A stretch of DNA of 64,000 nt from Spongiihabitans sp965206355 (GTDB lineage: Bacteria; Pseudomonadota; Gammaproteobacteria; Arenicellales; Poriferihabitantaceae), in contig OZ242212.1 of assembly GCA_965206355.1 (NCBI GenBank), forward strand, positions 496,001 to 560,000, written 5' to 3'. Below are positions 36,229-46,278 of the stretch, piece by piece. A program made the translations under genes and the position numbers. How positions within the stretch are numbered: the first letter of the stretch is position 1; each line of letters opens with the position of its first letter. The notes under the pieces are model-generated. The model had not been told where the DNA came from. It made no database searches and worked only from the letters and a program-made list of their open reading frames with translations.

Positions 36229-37293
36229 TTATTTGCTTTTGCCAACAGCCTTCTTTGTAGCCGTTTTCCTGACGGCACCGCGCTTAACTGTTTTTGCAGG
36301 CGTTGCTTTTTTCGGTACGCTCTGCTTTTTAGTTGCTTTTTTAGCGACCTTTTTGGCGATTTTTTTCGTGGTTTTTTTCGCTGAAGCCGACTTAACTGTT
36401 TTTGCAGGCGTTGCTTTTTTCGGTGCGCTCTGTTTTTTAGTTACTTTTTTAGCGACCTTTTTGGCGATTTTTTTCGCTGTTCTCTGCTTCTTCGCCAAGC
36501 TCTCTGCTTTTTTCTTTTTCATTAATGCTCTTTTTGCAGCTATCTCTGGATCAATTCGGTTTATCTGACCGCCAGCAATGAATGTTGACTCCATTTCATC
36601 ATTCGTGTCTGCCGCAGTCTCCAGCGTTTTAATCTCCAGAGGCCGAATTTCCAAGTCAACGAGACCGCACAGTTTTTGATGGATTTCGTTAATTTCCCCC
36701 ATCCCCGACATAGTACGCAACTTATGCTGGGCACGGTAATAGGTGATTAATGGTATGGTTTCTTTTTGATATACCCCAATACGGATCTGCGCAGTTTTTG
36801 TCGTGTCGTCAACTCGGGATACCAATATGCCACCACATTTGTCACATTTTCCTTGCACTTTCAGCAGGGAAACTCGCTTACTGTATATGCTACCACATTT
36901 ATCACAGCTCACCCTGTTGACCATCCTATTCACCAGTGTCCGATCATCAACGTCTATATTGACCGCAATTTGCAATATTTTGCCCAACATGCCCAATAAT
37001 GTATCTAAAATCTGCGCCTGCGGAATGTTGCGCGGATAGCCGTCTATAATAAAACCACGTTTGGTATCTCTTTTTCGCAGTCTTTCTTCCAATAACTGAT
37101 AGACAACCGCATCGTCCACAAGTCTGCCTTCCGCCATGGACTGCTTGGCTTCATCGGTCATACCTTTATTGTTTTTTAACGCATCCCTTAACAAATCACC
37201 CGTTGATATTTGGGGAACGCGGTATCGTTCTGATAACATTTTTGCCTGGGTACCCTTGCCAGAACCGGGCCCACCTAAAATTGCTACTCGCAT
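36229..37293 (-). CDS. adk: Adenylate kinase with zinc-type lid and histone-H1-like tail
   Basis: 354 residues against about 214 in E. coli. Residues 1-211 are a complete long-form adenylate kinase: P-loop GGPGSGKGT (7-15), STGDLLRDALK, GFIIDGYPRNIPQAQ, and a lid with Cys130, Cys133, Cys150 and Cys153 (CxxC-x16-CxxC), the zinc-binding version that E. coli lacks. After a linker (212-257) the last 97 residues are almost only Lys, Ala, Thr, Val, Pro and Ser, with two copies of a 36-residue repeat (AKKIAKKVAKK, then PKKATPAKTVK). Such tails occur in bacterial H1-like/AlgP-type nucleic-acid-binding proteins. The kinase balances AMP, ADP and ATP; the tail might bind nucleic acid or polyphosphate (inference). 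Confidence 0.93.
   Translation of the reverse strand: MRVAILGGPGSGKGTQAKMLSERYRVPQISTGDLLRDALKNNKGMTDEAKQSMAEGRLVDDAVVYQLLEERLRKRDTKRGFIIDGYPRNIPQAQILDTLLGMLGKILQIAVNIDVDDRTLVNRMVNRVSCDKCGSIYSKRVSLLKVQGKCDKCGGILVSRVDDTTKTAQIRIGVYQKETIPLITYYRAQHKLRTMSGMGEINEIHQKLCGLVDLEIRPLEIKTLETAADTNDEMESTFIAGGQINRIDPEIAAKRALMKKKKAESLAKKQRTAKKIAKKVAKKVTKKQSAPKKATPAKTVKSASAKKTTKKIAKKVAKKATKKQSVPKKATPAKTVKRGAVRKTATKKAVGKSK
36283..36477 (-). repeat. Two-copy 108-bp-period repeat encoding the adk lysine tail
   Basis: The segments 36283-36369 and 36391-36477 are nearly identical over about 87 bases. The 108-base period equals 36 codons, so gain or loss of a unit keeps the adk frame. T-rich on the plus strand, A-rich in the coding strand. 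Confidence 0.92.
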
Positions 37294-37579
37294 GATTAAC
37301 TCTTATCGTCTATACGGATAATCGGGCGCATAGCCTACTCGTTGTTGATGATAAGGTCAATACAGATCGCATGTTAGTTTTTGTTAGCCCAAAGCAGCAC
37401 TCCCCTAATCCGGTTGGTTTATCTAACCTGATTTTATGCCCAAAATCTAAATACAAAACAATCTTCTTTAGGCAACACTGGGGGAATACACAGAAGCATA
37501 GCCGACCAGTTGTCAGGGACGTTTTTATCGCTAACTTGCCTGCCCGATCAGCAACAAAGTGATTGGACATGCGTTTTCA

Positions 37580-37610
37580 TTGGCAATTCGTGATGGGTAA
37601 TTGCTACAAT
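37580..37610 (+). promoter_or_regulatory. Possible sigma-70 promoter of valS
   Basis: TTGGCA (37580-37585) and TACAAT (37605-37610) are separated by 19 bases and lie 34 bases before the valS ATG. The spacer is longer than ideal. The remainder of the 37294-37643 gap between divergent adk and valS shows no gene, T-box or tRNA. Confidence 0.35.
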
Positions 37611-37643
37611 TCGCAACCTATTATTGATACACCGAATTAAACA

Positions 37644-40562
37644 ATGTCTCTGGATAAATCCTATAACCCCCACGACATCGAGTCCCGCTGGTACCGCTAC
37701 TGGGAGGATAGAGGCTACTTTTCTCCCGGCTCGCCTGACCCGAATAAGCAACCCTACTGTATTATGATACCGCCGCCGAATGTGACTGGCAGTTTACACA
37801 TGGGGCATGCGTTTCAGGACACGATAATGGATGCGTTGACTCGATATCATCGGATGCGCGGCTATCAAACCTTGTGGCAGCCGGGAATGGATCATGCGGG
37901 CATTGCGACGCAGATGGTGGTCGAGAGACTGCTCAATGCACAAGGGCAAAACCGTTATCAATACGGTCGCGCGCAATTCATCAACAAAGTCTGGGAATGG
38001 AAAATGGAATCGGGAGGTATGATTACCCAACAATTACGCCGTATGGGAGCTTCGCCAGACTGGGAAAACGAACGCTTTACTCTGGATGAAGGAATCAGCG
38101 AAGCCGTCAACGAGGTGTTTGTTACGCTGTTTGATGAAGGGCTTATTTATCGTGGCAAACGCTTAGTTAACTGGGATCCGGTGCTACATACGGCGCTGTC
38201 CGATCTTGAAGTGTTGGCGGCGGAAGAAAGCGGTAGTCTGTGGCATCTACGCTATCCGCTGGTGGATGGCGAGGGCTATTTAATCGTCGCCACGACCCGA
38301 CCAGAGACAATGTTGGGCGATAGTGCGGTGGCGGTACACCCCGATGATGAACGATACCAACATCTGCTCGGTCGTTTTGTGGAATTACCGCTTTGCCAGC
38401 GTAAAATCCCCATTCTTGCCGATGACTATGTTGATCCTGAATTCGGTAGCGGTTGTGTGAAGATTACGCCTGCCCACGACTTCAACGATTATCAGGTTTG
38501 GCTTCGTCATCGCCATACCCAAGCAATGACCGAGCAGGTTCACGGTGGCTTAATCAATGTGTTTACCGATGATGCGGCAATCAGAAGTAATGGCTCGCCA
38601 CAAAATCGCGAATGCGAACAGGTGAATAAAGCGGCGTTAATGCCCAATGATTATATCGGGCTGGATCGTTTTGAGGCGCGTAAACGGATTGTCGCTGATC
38701 TGGATGCCCAGTCATTGCTGGAGCGCATTGATGCACATAAGTTGATGATTCCCCGAGGAGATCGTTCCGGCGCAATCATTGAGCCTTATCTTACCAATCA
38801 ATGGTATGTGGATTTGACCCGAGATAAGCTGGAAGATGGACGACCCGGAGGCAAATCGCAAATCACCGACCGCGCCATTGACGTGGTGAAAAATGGTGCC
38901 ATTGAATTTGTTCCCGCGAATTGGAGTAAAACCTATTTTCAATGGCTTGACAATATTGAGGACTGGTGTATTTCCAGACAAATTTGGTGGGGACACCGCA
39001 TTCCCGCTTGGTATGACGAGCACGGTGCTATTTATGTCGGCAAAACTGAAGCAGATGTTCGGCGCAAGTATGCCCTTGCCGATAATCTCTCATTACGACA
39101 GGATGAAGATGTTCTTGATACTTGGTTCAGTTCTGCTTTGTGGCCATTCTCGACCCTCGGCTGGCCCGAAAAAACCGATCGACTGAATACTTTTTACCCG
39201 ACCAGTGTGCTGGTTACTGGATTCGATATTATATTTTTCTGGGTTGCCAGAATGATTATGATGGGGACAAAATTTATCGGACAAGTGCCCTTTCGGCAGG
39301 TTTATATTCACGGACTTATCCGTGATGCTCAGGGTCAGAAAATGTCCAAATCAAAGGGCAATGTCCTCGACCCGATTGACTTGATTGACGGTATCGAATT
39401 GGAGGCGTTGGTGGACAAGCGTGTCAAGGGTATGATGCAGCCGCATCTCGCCGACAAAATTGCCCACCAAACCCGCGCTGATTATCCCGATGGTATCCCC
39501 GCTTTTGGTACGGATGCGTTGCGTTTTACTTTTGCCGCACTGGCATCAAATGGGCGCGACATCAATTTTGAACTGAGTCGAGTTGAAGGGTATGGTAATT
39601 TCTGCAACAAAATCTGGAATGCGGCTCGTTTTGTGTTACTCAACACCACCAGCAAAGACGCTGACCCGCATGATGCTGAAGTGGCGTTATCCACGGCAGA
39701 CAGATGGATTATTTCACAATTACAGCGTAGCGAAGTAAAAGTTGCGGAAGCGATATCCAGCTATCGCTTCGACTTGGCAGCGCAGGAAATTTATGACTTA
39801 ATCTGGAATAAATATTGCGATTGGTATTTGGAGTTATGCAAGCCGCTACTGAATAATGCGCTGCTTGCTGATAAGGACAATGCCGTGGCGTTACAGCACG
39901 GCAGCAGACGAACGCTGGCAGTGGTACTGGAAGCGATATTGCGGCTCGCGCATCCGCTCATGCCTTTTATAACAGAGGAAATCTGGCAACGTATCGCACC
40001 GCTTGCCGACAAACAGGGCGAGACCATTATGACCCAGCCCTATCCACAGTGTGATACCAGTCAAGTTGATGCGGCGGCAGAGCAGGAAATGGAATGGGTG
40101 ATGCAATTTATTTTGGGGGTGCGTAAAATCAGGGGCGAGCTGGATATTGCCCCCTCAAAACGTGTACCGATATTACTCAGTAACGCCTCCGCCAGCGACC
40201 TTGAGTTGGCAGAACGGCACCAGATTTATCTTGATGTGGTCGGTAAAACCGAGTCGGTTATTGCGCTTGCTGATGATGCTGAAGCACCGCAATCCGCGAT
40301 TGCAATGCTCGGCAATATGACACTGCTGATTCCCATTGCCGGACTGATTGATCAGGAGGCGGAGCTGGCACGACTGCATAAACTCGCCGACAAAACCGAA
40401 TTTGAACTCGATAAAATCACTCAAAAGTTAGCCCATCAAGGATTTGTTACTCAAGCACCGGCACAGGTGGTGGACAATGAAAAACAAAAGCTGGCGGAGC
40501 TGCGCGTTAAAAGAGCCGGAATCGCTGAGCAAATTGAAAAAATTTCCACCCTGTCGCTTTAA
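37644..40562 (+). CDS. valS: Valyl-tRNA synthetase
   Basis: 972 residues. NVTGSLHMGHAFQDTIMDAL contains the HIGH motif (HMGH) and QKMSKSKGNVLDPIDLIDGI the KMSKS loop. WQPGMDHAGIATQMVVE and STRPETMLGDSAVAVHPDDE (ATTRPETMLGDSAV) belong to the catalytic and CP1 editing domains. The C-terminal coiled coil (EAELARLHKLADKTEFELDK) is the ValRS-specific tRNA-binding arm. Cytoplasmic. Convergent with the epimerase gene 104 bp away. Confidence 0.97.
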   Translation: MSLDKSYNPHDIESRWYRYWEDRGYFSPGSPDPNKQPYCIMIPPPNVTGSLHMGHAFQDTIMDALTRYHRMRGYQTLWQPGMDHAGIATQMVVERLLNAQGQNRYQYGRAQFINKVWEWKMESGGMITQQLRRMGASPDWENERFTLDEGISEAVNEVFVTLFDEGLIYRGKRLVNWDPVLHTALSDLEVLAAEESGSLWHLRYPLVDGEGYLIVATTRPETMLGDSAVAVHPDDERYQHLLGRFVELPLCQRKIPILADDYVDPEFGSGCVKITPAHDFNDYQVWLRHRHTQAMTEQVHGGLINVFTDDAAIRSNGSPQNRECEQVNKAALMPNDYIGLDRFEARKRIVADLDAQSLLERIDAHKLMIPRGDRSGAIIEPYLTNQWYVDLTRDKLEDGRPGGKSQITDRAIDVVKNGAIEFVPANWSKTYFQWLDNIEDWCISRQIWWGHRIPAWYDEHGAIYVGKTEADVRRKYALADNLSLRQDEDVLDTWFSSALWPFSTLGWPEKTDRLNTFYPTSVLVTGFDIIFFWVARMIMMGTKFIGQVPFRQVYIHGLIRDAQGQKMSKSKGNVLDPIDLIDGIELEALVDKRVKGMMQPHLADKIAHQTRADYPDGIPAFGTDALRFTFAALASNGRDINFELSRVEGYGNFCNKIWNAARFVLLNTTSKDADPHDAEVALSTADRWIISQLQRSEVKVAEAISSYRFDLAAQEIYDLIWNKYCDWYLELCKPLLNNALLADKDNAVALQHGSRRTLAVVLEAILRLAHPLMPFITEEIWQRIAPLADKQGETIMTQPYPQCDTSQVDAAAEQEMEWVMQFILGVRKIRGELDIAPSKRVPILLSNASASDLELAERHQIYLDVVGKTESVIALADDAEAPQSAIAMLGNMTLLIPIAGLIDQEAELARLHKLADKTEFELDKITQKLAHQGFVTQAPAQVVDNEKQKLAELRVKRAGIAEQIEKISTLSL

Positions 40563-40665
40563 TTGACATCGGCAGTGCGAAATAAAGATTCCCTTTATGC
40601 GTTGTCTTTTCCCGCGTCTCCTCCGTCTCATTGCGCTGTTTGATTAGCCCTGTATTGTGTCGGGG

Positions 40666-41679
40666 TTATTGAATCTGGTAATACCCCTTATACCAAGCGA
40701 CAAATTGGCTCAAGCCCTCAACAATATCGGTTGCGGGTTTGTAATCAAAATACCGGCGCAAGCGTTGCATATCAGCATGGGTTGCCTCAACATCGCCGAC
40801 TTGCATCGGCATCATTTGGTATTGCGCTTTGATGCCCAATGCCTGTTCAAGCACGTTAATATAATCCATTAAATTAACCCGACTACCGTTGCCAATGTTA
40901 AATATCTGGTAGCGTTCGCTACTGCTTGCCGGCGTGGGTTTGGTACGGTCGAAATGTGGATCAGCGACGGCAGGCTGGTCAATGACCCGCACCATCGCTT
41001 CAACAATATCATCAATATAGGTAAAATCCCGAGTCAAATTACCGTTATTAAATATCGGTATTTTCTCGCCGTTCAGCATCAATTTAGTGAATTTGAAAAA
41101 CGCCATATCGGGTCGCCCCCAGGGACCGTAAACCGTAAAAAATCGTAGTCCGGTACAGGGTAAATCATATAAATGGCTATAACTATGCGCCATCAATTCA
41201 TTGGCCTTTTTTGTTGCGCCATAAAGCGACAGCGGATGATCGACGCAGTGGTTTTCGTTGAATGGCAGTCGGCCGTTACCCCCATAGACCGAACTGCTGG
41301 AGGCATAGACAAGATGTTCGATTTTTGCATGACGACATCCTTCCAGTATGTTGGCAAAACCGAGCAAATTGGAATCTATGTAGGCAAACGGGTTGTCGAT
41401 GGAGTGCCGAACACCCGCCTGTGCTGCCAAATTAACCACGACATCAAACTGCTGTGCCGCAAATAAATGCGGTATCGCATCACGATCGGCAATATCCATT
41501 TGCAAAAACGAAAAATGTCTGTTTTGTGACTGTAAATGATGCAAGCGAGCTTGTTTCAAGCTGACATCATAATAGTCATCCAAATTATCTATTGCGACCA
41601 CGTTGTCGCCGCGTCCGAGTAGTCGGTAGCCCAAAGCTGCACCGATAAATCCTGCGCCCCCGGTAATCAGTATTTTCAT
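40666..41679 (-). CDS. NAD-dependent sugar-nucleotide epimerase, UDP-glucuronate 4-epimerase type
   Basis: 337 residues, an extended SDR. KILITGGAGFIGAALGYRLL is the NAD motif, DNLDDYYDVSLKQARL is characteristic of the UDP-GlcA 4-epimerase (LspL/CapI) subgroup, SSSSVYGGN and LYGATKKANEL give the catalytic Ser-Tyr-Lys set. It would make UDP-galacturonate for surface polysaccharide or LPS. It stands alone between valS and ileS. Confidence 0.88.
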   Translation of the reverse strand: MKILITGGAGFIGAALGYRLLGRGDNVVAIDNLDDYYDVSLKQARLHHLQSQNRHFSFLQMDIADRDAIPHLFAAQQFDVVVNLAAQAGVRHSIDNPFAYIDSNLLGFANILEGCRHAKIEHLVYASSSSVYGGNGRLPFNENHCVDHPLSLYGATKKANELMAHSYSHLYDLPCTGLRFFTVYGPWGRPDMAFFKFTKLMLNGEKIPIFNNGNLTRDFTYIDDIVEAMVRVIDQPAVADPHFDRTKPTPASSSERYQIFNIGNGSRVNLMDYINVLEQALGIKAQYQMMPMQVGDVEATHADMQRLRRYFDYKPATDIVEGLSQFVAWYKGYYQIQ

Positions 41680-41738
41680 CTGCTACTATCGCTCCTGTTG
41701 GCGGCAACTATCTCAAGGATGTTCAATTCACTCCATGG

Positions 41739-44700
41739 CTAATCCGCGCTCGCCCCCCATTGCTTCGCCAAGACGATTTGCCAGTTATCCTCTCCGAGCG
41801 TGCGCTGTACCCGAAATCCGTGTTCGAGTTCGCTCTCTGATGCCGATAGCAACGCCATCGCCAGTGTTTCTGTCATAATATAATCGCGGTGCTGTTGCAA
41901 AGCTTCAATGACCCGTTGACTGCCAGAGATGCCCAACATGATACGGTCGGAAATCTCCAAATCAGCCGATTTACGCGCATCCTGTACCGTGCGCACCAGT
42001 TCGCGAGCAATGCCTTCAACCCGCAAAGCATGGTCAAGCGTGGTATCCAGCGCAACCAGACAGCCATCAGCACTGCTTGAGGCATAGCCTTGCGCGGATG
42101 TGGTTTGCACCTGAATATCTTCGGGTTCAAATTCGATGGCTTGTCCGGCAACTTCAAGCTCAAAATTGTTGCCCGCCTGCACCTGATCGACAATCGCCAC
42201 ACTGTCTGCGCTGGCAAGCACACTCTTAATCGCGGGCATGAGCTTACCATAGCGTCTCCCCAGTCTGGGAAAATTTGGTGTTACCGTGAAACTGACCAAC
42301 TCGGCATCGGATTCAATCAACTCCACCGTCTTGATATTCAGTTCTTCCCGAATCTGCTGAATATGTTTATTCACAGCCATTTCGGTCGCTTCATTGGTAA
42401 CGCATACCAGAATACGCGATAACGGCTGACGCACCCTGACCCGACTCGCTTCGCGGGCAGAACGTCCCAGTGCAACAATGCTTTGCACCACATCCATCTC
42501 AAACACCAGCTGCGGATTAAGACGTGCTGAATCAACGGTCGGCCATTGCGTCAGATGGACACTGCTCTTGGCAGCGTCATCGCAGCGTGACAGATTTTGA
42601 TACATCGCTTCGCTCAAAAAAGGCATAAAAGGGGCGATGATACGTTGTATTATATTCAAACATTCATACAGAGTCAGATAAGCCGACTGCTTATCATCAC
42701 CATCATCACTCTTCCAGAAGCGTCGGCGACTCCTGCGTACATACCAATTACTAAGCTGATCGACCAATTTTTCGATCGCCTGCCCGGCAGTAAAAGCATC
42801 GTAATTATCCAGCGCGTCTGTTACGTTCTGCACGGTTTGATGTGTCAGCGCCAGCACCCACTGATCTATTTCCGGTCGCACATCACCGTCAATATCTCCT
42901 TTCAGGTCAACCGCATCAAGCCGAGCATAAAGCACGAAAAACGAGTAGGTATTCCAAAGAGTATTAACGAAGCTGGCGGCGACCTCTTTGACAATATCAA
43001 CCGATATTCTTTTTTGCGCATCTGGCGCGGTGCGTGCCAGAAACAACCAGCGCAAAGCATCAACACCAACACTGTCGAAGACATCGTATGGATTAATGAT
43101 ATTGCCCTGCGACTTTGACATTTTTTTACCGTGTTCATCAACGATATGACTGAGGCAGACGCAGTTTTTATATGCGACACTGTCATCAACTAATGTTGCA
43201 ATGGCGTGTAGCGTATAAAACCAGCCACGTGTTTGGTCAATCGCTTCGCAAATGTAATCGGCAGGGAAATGCTGCTCAAACAACTGCTGATTTTCAAACG
43301 GATAATGCCATTGTGCATAAGTCATCGCACCCGAATCAAACCAGCAATCTATGACTTCCGGCACACGACGGTATTCCCGACCTGCTTTGGTAAATGTTAT
43401 CTCATCAATTTGCGGGCGATGTAAATCCACATCTGCCATGCTACGACCGCTCAACTGCTCCAGCTCCTGTAACGAACCAATGCAAATAAAGTCGCCCTCA
43501 CCATCACTCCAAAGTGGCAATGGCGTGCCCCAAAACCGCTCGCGCGACAGCGCCCAATCAATATTATTTTCCAACCAGTTTCCGAAACGCCCCTCGCCAA
43601 TCGTTTCGGGCACCCAGTTTATGGTTTTGTTAAGGGCAACCATGCGATCCTTAATGGCAGTGGTCTTAATATACCAGGCTTCCTTGGCATAATAAATGAG
43701 CGGATCACCAGTGCGCCAGCCGAAGGGATAGTTGTGCCAGACTTTTTCATTGCGAAACATCAAGCCGCGTTCACTCAACAGATTACTGATAATCGGATCG
43801 GCATCCTTGAAAAATAAACCGGCAACTGGCGTTACTTCGCTTTTGAAGCAACCGTCCAGACCGACACCATGCACAATCGGCAATCCTTCACGTTTAGCCA
43901 ATGCCAGATCATCAACACCATAGGCAGGTGCCGTGTGCACAATGCCGGTGCCCTCTTCGGTGCTCACAAAATCGGCAGCCACCACCCGGAAACAATCACT
44001 CGATGCGGTATCGAGATAACCAAACAGGCGTTGATAACGCTTGCCGACCAGCTCCGAGCCTTTTACCGTTTTTATTATCTCGTAGTCTTGCTCGGCTTGT
44101 TCGGGAAAGCAGGCTTGTACGCGCGACTGCGCGAGAATCAATGTTTCATCATTGCAACGAACATAGGCATAGTCAATGTCTGCATTAACGGCAAGCAGTA
44201 GATTAGCGGGCAGTGTCCAAGGTGTGGTCGTCCAGACTAAAAATGCGCTACGCCCTTCGTCCATACCTTCTGCCAGCGGAAAGCGTACCGTAATAGAGGG
44301 ATCCTCAACTTCTTTATAGCCTTGAGCGACCTCATGCGATGACAGCGTTGCACCGATTCGTGGATCATAGGGAACCACTTTATAACCCTGATATATCAAC
44401 CCCTTGTCCCAGATTCGCTTTAACAAATTCCAAGTTGACTCAATATATTGATTATCCAGCGTATAGTACGCCTGCTCAAGATTGACCCAATAACCCATAC
44501 GACGGGTCATTTGCTCCCATTCATCAATGTAGGTCATTACTGATTGCCGACAACGCCGGGTAAATTCAGCAATGCCTATCTGGCTTTCAATTTCTTGCTT
44601 GTCAAAAATGCCGAGCTGTTTTTCCACTTCATGCTCAACCGGCAAACCATGGGTATCCCAACCACCTTTGCGCGGCGCATAGTAGCCCCGCATAGTTTTA

Positions 44701-44930
44701 TAGCGGGGATAAATATCTTTGAAAGAACGCGCGAGAACATGATGGATACCCGGCTTACCATTGGCAGTAGGTGGACCTTCGTTAAAACTGAAGCGTGGCT
44801 TCCCCTTACTTTGCTCAAGCGATTTCTCAAAAATGGCATGCGTCTGCCAAAATTGGAGCACCGACTGTTCCAGTTCCGGGCCATTATAGCGACCTTGCAC
44901 TTCATCAAAAATGTTTACTTCAGCAGACAT
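41739..44930 (-). CDS. ileS: Isoleucyl-tRNA synthetase, type 2 (IleRS2) with GIHH signature
   Basis: 1063 residues from ATG 44930, the length of the eukaryote-like type 2 class rather than the about 940-residue E. coli type. The N-terminal signature is EGPPTANGKPGIHHVLARSF: the HIGH position reads Gly61-Ile-His-His64 instead of HxGH. WDTHGLPVEHEVEKQLG, WTTTPWTLPANLLLAVNADI (editing domain) and HGKKMSKSQGNIINPYDVFD (KMSKS) are normal. There is no C-terminal zinc ribbon of type 1; the tail is the type 2 extension. Cytoplasmic; apparently the only ileS seen here. Confidence 0.94.
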   Translation of the reverse strand: MSAEVNIFDEVQGRYNGPELEQSVLQFWQTHAIFEKSLEQSKGKPRFSFNEGPPTANGKPGIHHVLARSFKDIYPRYKTMRGYYAPRKGGWDTHGLPVEHEVEKQLGIFDKQEIESQIGIAEFTRRCRQSVMTYIDEWEQMTRRMGYWVNLEQAYYTLDNQYIESTWNLLKRIWDKGLIYQGYKVVPYDPRIGATLSSHEVAQGYKEVEDPSITVRFPLAEGMDEGRSAFLVWTTTPWTLPANLLLAVNADIDYAYVRCNDETLILAQSRVQACFPEQAEQDYEIIKTVKGSELVGKRYQRLFGYLDTASSDCFRVVAADFVSTEEGTGIVHTAPAYGVDDLALAKREGLPIVHGVGLDGCFKSEVTPVAGLFFKDADPIISNLLSERGLMFRNEKVWHNYPFGWRTGDPLIYYAKEAWYIKTTAIKDRMVALNKTINWVPETIGEGRFGNWLENNIDWALSRERFWGTPLPLWSDGEGDFICIGSLQELEQLSGRSMADVDLHRPQIDEITFTKAGREYRRVPEVIDCWFDSGAMTYAQWHYPFENQQLFEQHFPADYICEAIDQTRGWFYTLHAIATLVDDSVAYKNCVCLSHIVDEHGKKMSKSQGNIINPYDVFDSVGVDALRWLFLARTAPDAQKRISVDIVKEVAASFVNTLWNTYSFFVLYARLDAVDLKGDIDGDVRPEIDQWVLALTHQTVQNVTDALDNYDAFTAGQAIEKLVDQLSNWYVRRSRRRFWKSDDGDDKQSAYLTLYECLNIIQRIIAPFMPFLSEAMYQNLSRCDDAAKSSVHLTQWPTVDSARLNPQLVFEMDVVQSIVALGRSAREASRVRVRQPLSRILVCVTNEATEMAVNKHIQQIREELNIKTVELIESDAELVSFTVTPNFPRLGRRYGKLMPAIKSVLASADSVAIVDQVQAGNNFELEVAGQAIEFEPEDIQVQTTSAQGYASSSADGCLVALDTTLDHALRVEGIARELVRTVQDARKSADLEISDRIMLGISGSQRVIEALQQHRDYIMTETLAMALLSASESELEHGFRVQRTLGEDNWQIVLAKQWGASAD

Positions 44931-45106
44931 CAATCATACTTCTTTTATTCAAACTAACAGGATTGTAAAAAAGGCATAAAGCACGGCAGGGGTAAGATAA
45001 CGCCATAAATTCAACAACCGCAATAGTAACGTTAAGTGGTGAAATATGAAATAACCCGAGTCCGTAGCATGCGACTGAAAATTAGCGACAACGTGAATTA
45101 AGGATT

Positions 45107-46027
45107 TTAATAAAAAGGTTTGGTTGCGGGCGGGCGTGTCTTAAAACGCTTATGTGACCAAAAATATTGTTCGGGTGCGTAGGCAATCAGTTTTTCGATG
45201 ACTTTGTTCATATTGGTGATATCTTCAAGATCATCCCCTGACGGGTAATTTTCCAATGGCTTTTCAAATATAATTTCCAGCCCACGCCCGAATTTTTTCA
45301 ATCTTGCCATACACGGCACCACTTTGGCATTGCCGAGTCGGGACATTTTGTTTAGTGTTGGGTAAGTGGCCGTTGCTATACCATAAAATGGTGCAAATAT
45401 GCCCTGCCGTGCGCCGGGGTCCTGATCCGGAAGATAATAAAACGGGATGCCAGTACGAATTGCTTTTATGAGGTTCCTCATCGTCTCTTTAGAGCCATAA
45501 ATTTTGTGTCCAAATCGCGTGCGTTTTTGGTATATGAATTGATTGATGAACGGATTCTTGTGTTTCTGAAACATCGTCGTTATTTGCATCTGGCTGGAAA
45601 AACAGATGCCGAGAAACTCAAGTGTTACAAAATGAGGGGCAAGCAGAATTATGTTTTCTCGGCGCTCCGTCAGCTCATCCAACACCGCTTTATTTCTAAC
45701 CGTTGTCAGGCGTTCAAAGCGTTTGACAGGACACCACCAAGAGACTGCCATGACCATCACGCCAATCATCATCGCATGAAAATGATGGCGAGAAAGCTGT
45801 CGAATTTTTGCGGCAGAATAGTCCGGGAAGCAGGCGCTCAGATTGGTTTTGGTAACATGCCTGCGGGAAGCGTATAACCAGTACACGATCTCACCAAAAG
45901 CGACTCCGATACCATACAGTACCGGTAAAGGCAGCGCGCTGAGCAGCCGTAGCAACAGCAATAACAGTCTCAGTGGAATATTTTTTAATCCACCAGCCGT
46001 AACCGAGTTTGTAGTCGTGTTGTGCAT
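45107..46027 (-). CDS. Lipid A late acyltransferase (LpxL/HtrB-like)
   Basis: 306 residues. An N-terminal membrane anchor (LRLLLLLLRLLSALPLPVLY) precedes the acyltransferase core: LAPHFVTLEFLG carries the HX4E motif (His132, Glu137), and YYLPDQDPGARQGIFAPFYG matches the DQDPG segment typical of LpxL/LpxM. It adds a secondary acyl chain to lipid A at the inner membrane. Divergent from the kdsD-lpt cluster. Confidence 0.92.
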   Translation of the reverse strand: MHNTTTNSVTAGGLKNIPLRLLLLLLRLLSALPLPVLYGIGVAFGEIVYWLYASRRHVTKTNLSACFPDYSAAKIRQLSRHHFHAMMIGVMVMAVSWWCPVKRFERLTTVRNKAVLDELTERRENIILLAPHFVTLEFLGICFSSQMQITTMFQKHKNPFINQFIYQKRTRFGHKIYGSKETMRNLIKAIRTGIPFYYLPDQDPGARQGIFAPFYGIATATYPTLNKMSRLGNAKVVPCMARLKKFGRGLEIIFEKPLENYPSGDDLEDITNMNKVIEKLIAYAPEQYFWSHKRFKTRPPATKPFY

Positions 46028-46278
46028 CGTTGTATTGTATTACGAGTTGCATGGAATGTGGGTAGCTGAATTTCATTGCTCGCGATCACTCGCGCTTAGC
46101 CATTTTTTGTTGCCGTTGCTGTGTCTCGAATACAGCACTTCCGCTAGTGATACGAAACCAACCTGTTATCTTTGTCCGCATACCGCATTTACGCAGATAA
46201 GGCTTGAAGAAAAGACAGTTATCGTAGCCCAGTACGGAAACCGTCACACAATTTGCTATACTCGGCAATTAAAAGTTG

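Noticed and set aside
36189..36278. N-terminal extension of hemB into adk
   Set aside because: The extension is the adk 3' end read in another frame; ATG 36188 gives a normal HemB.
37294..37643. tRNA or T-box leader before valS
   Set aside because: No cloverleaf, T-box or terminator/antiterminator pattern seen.
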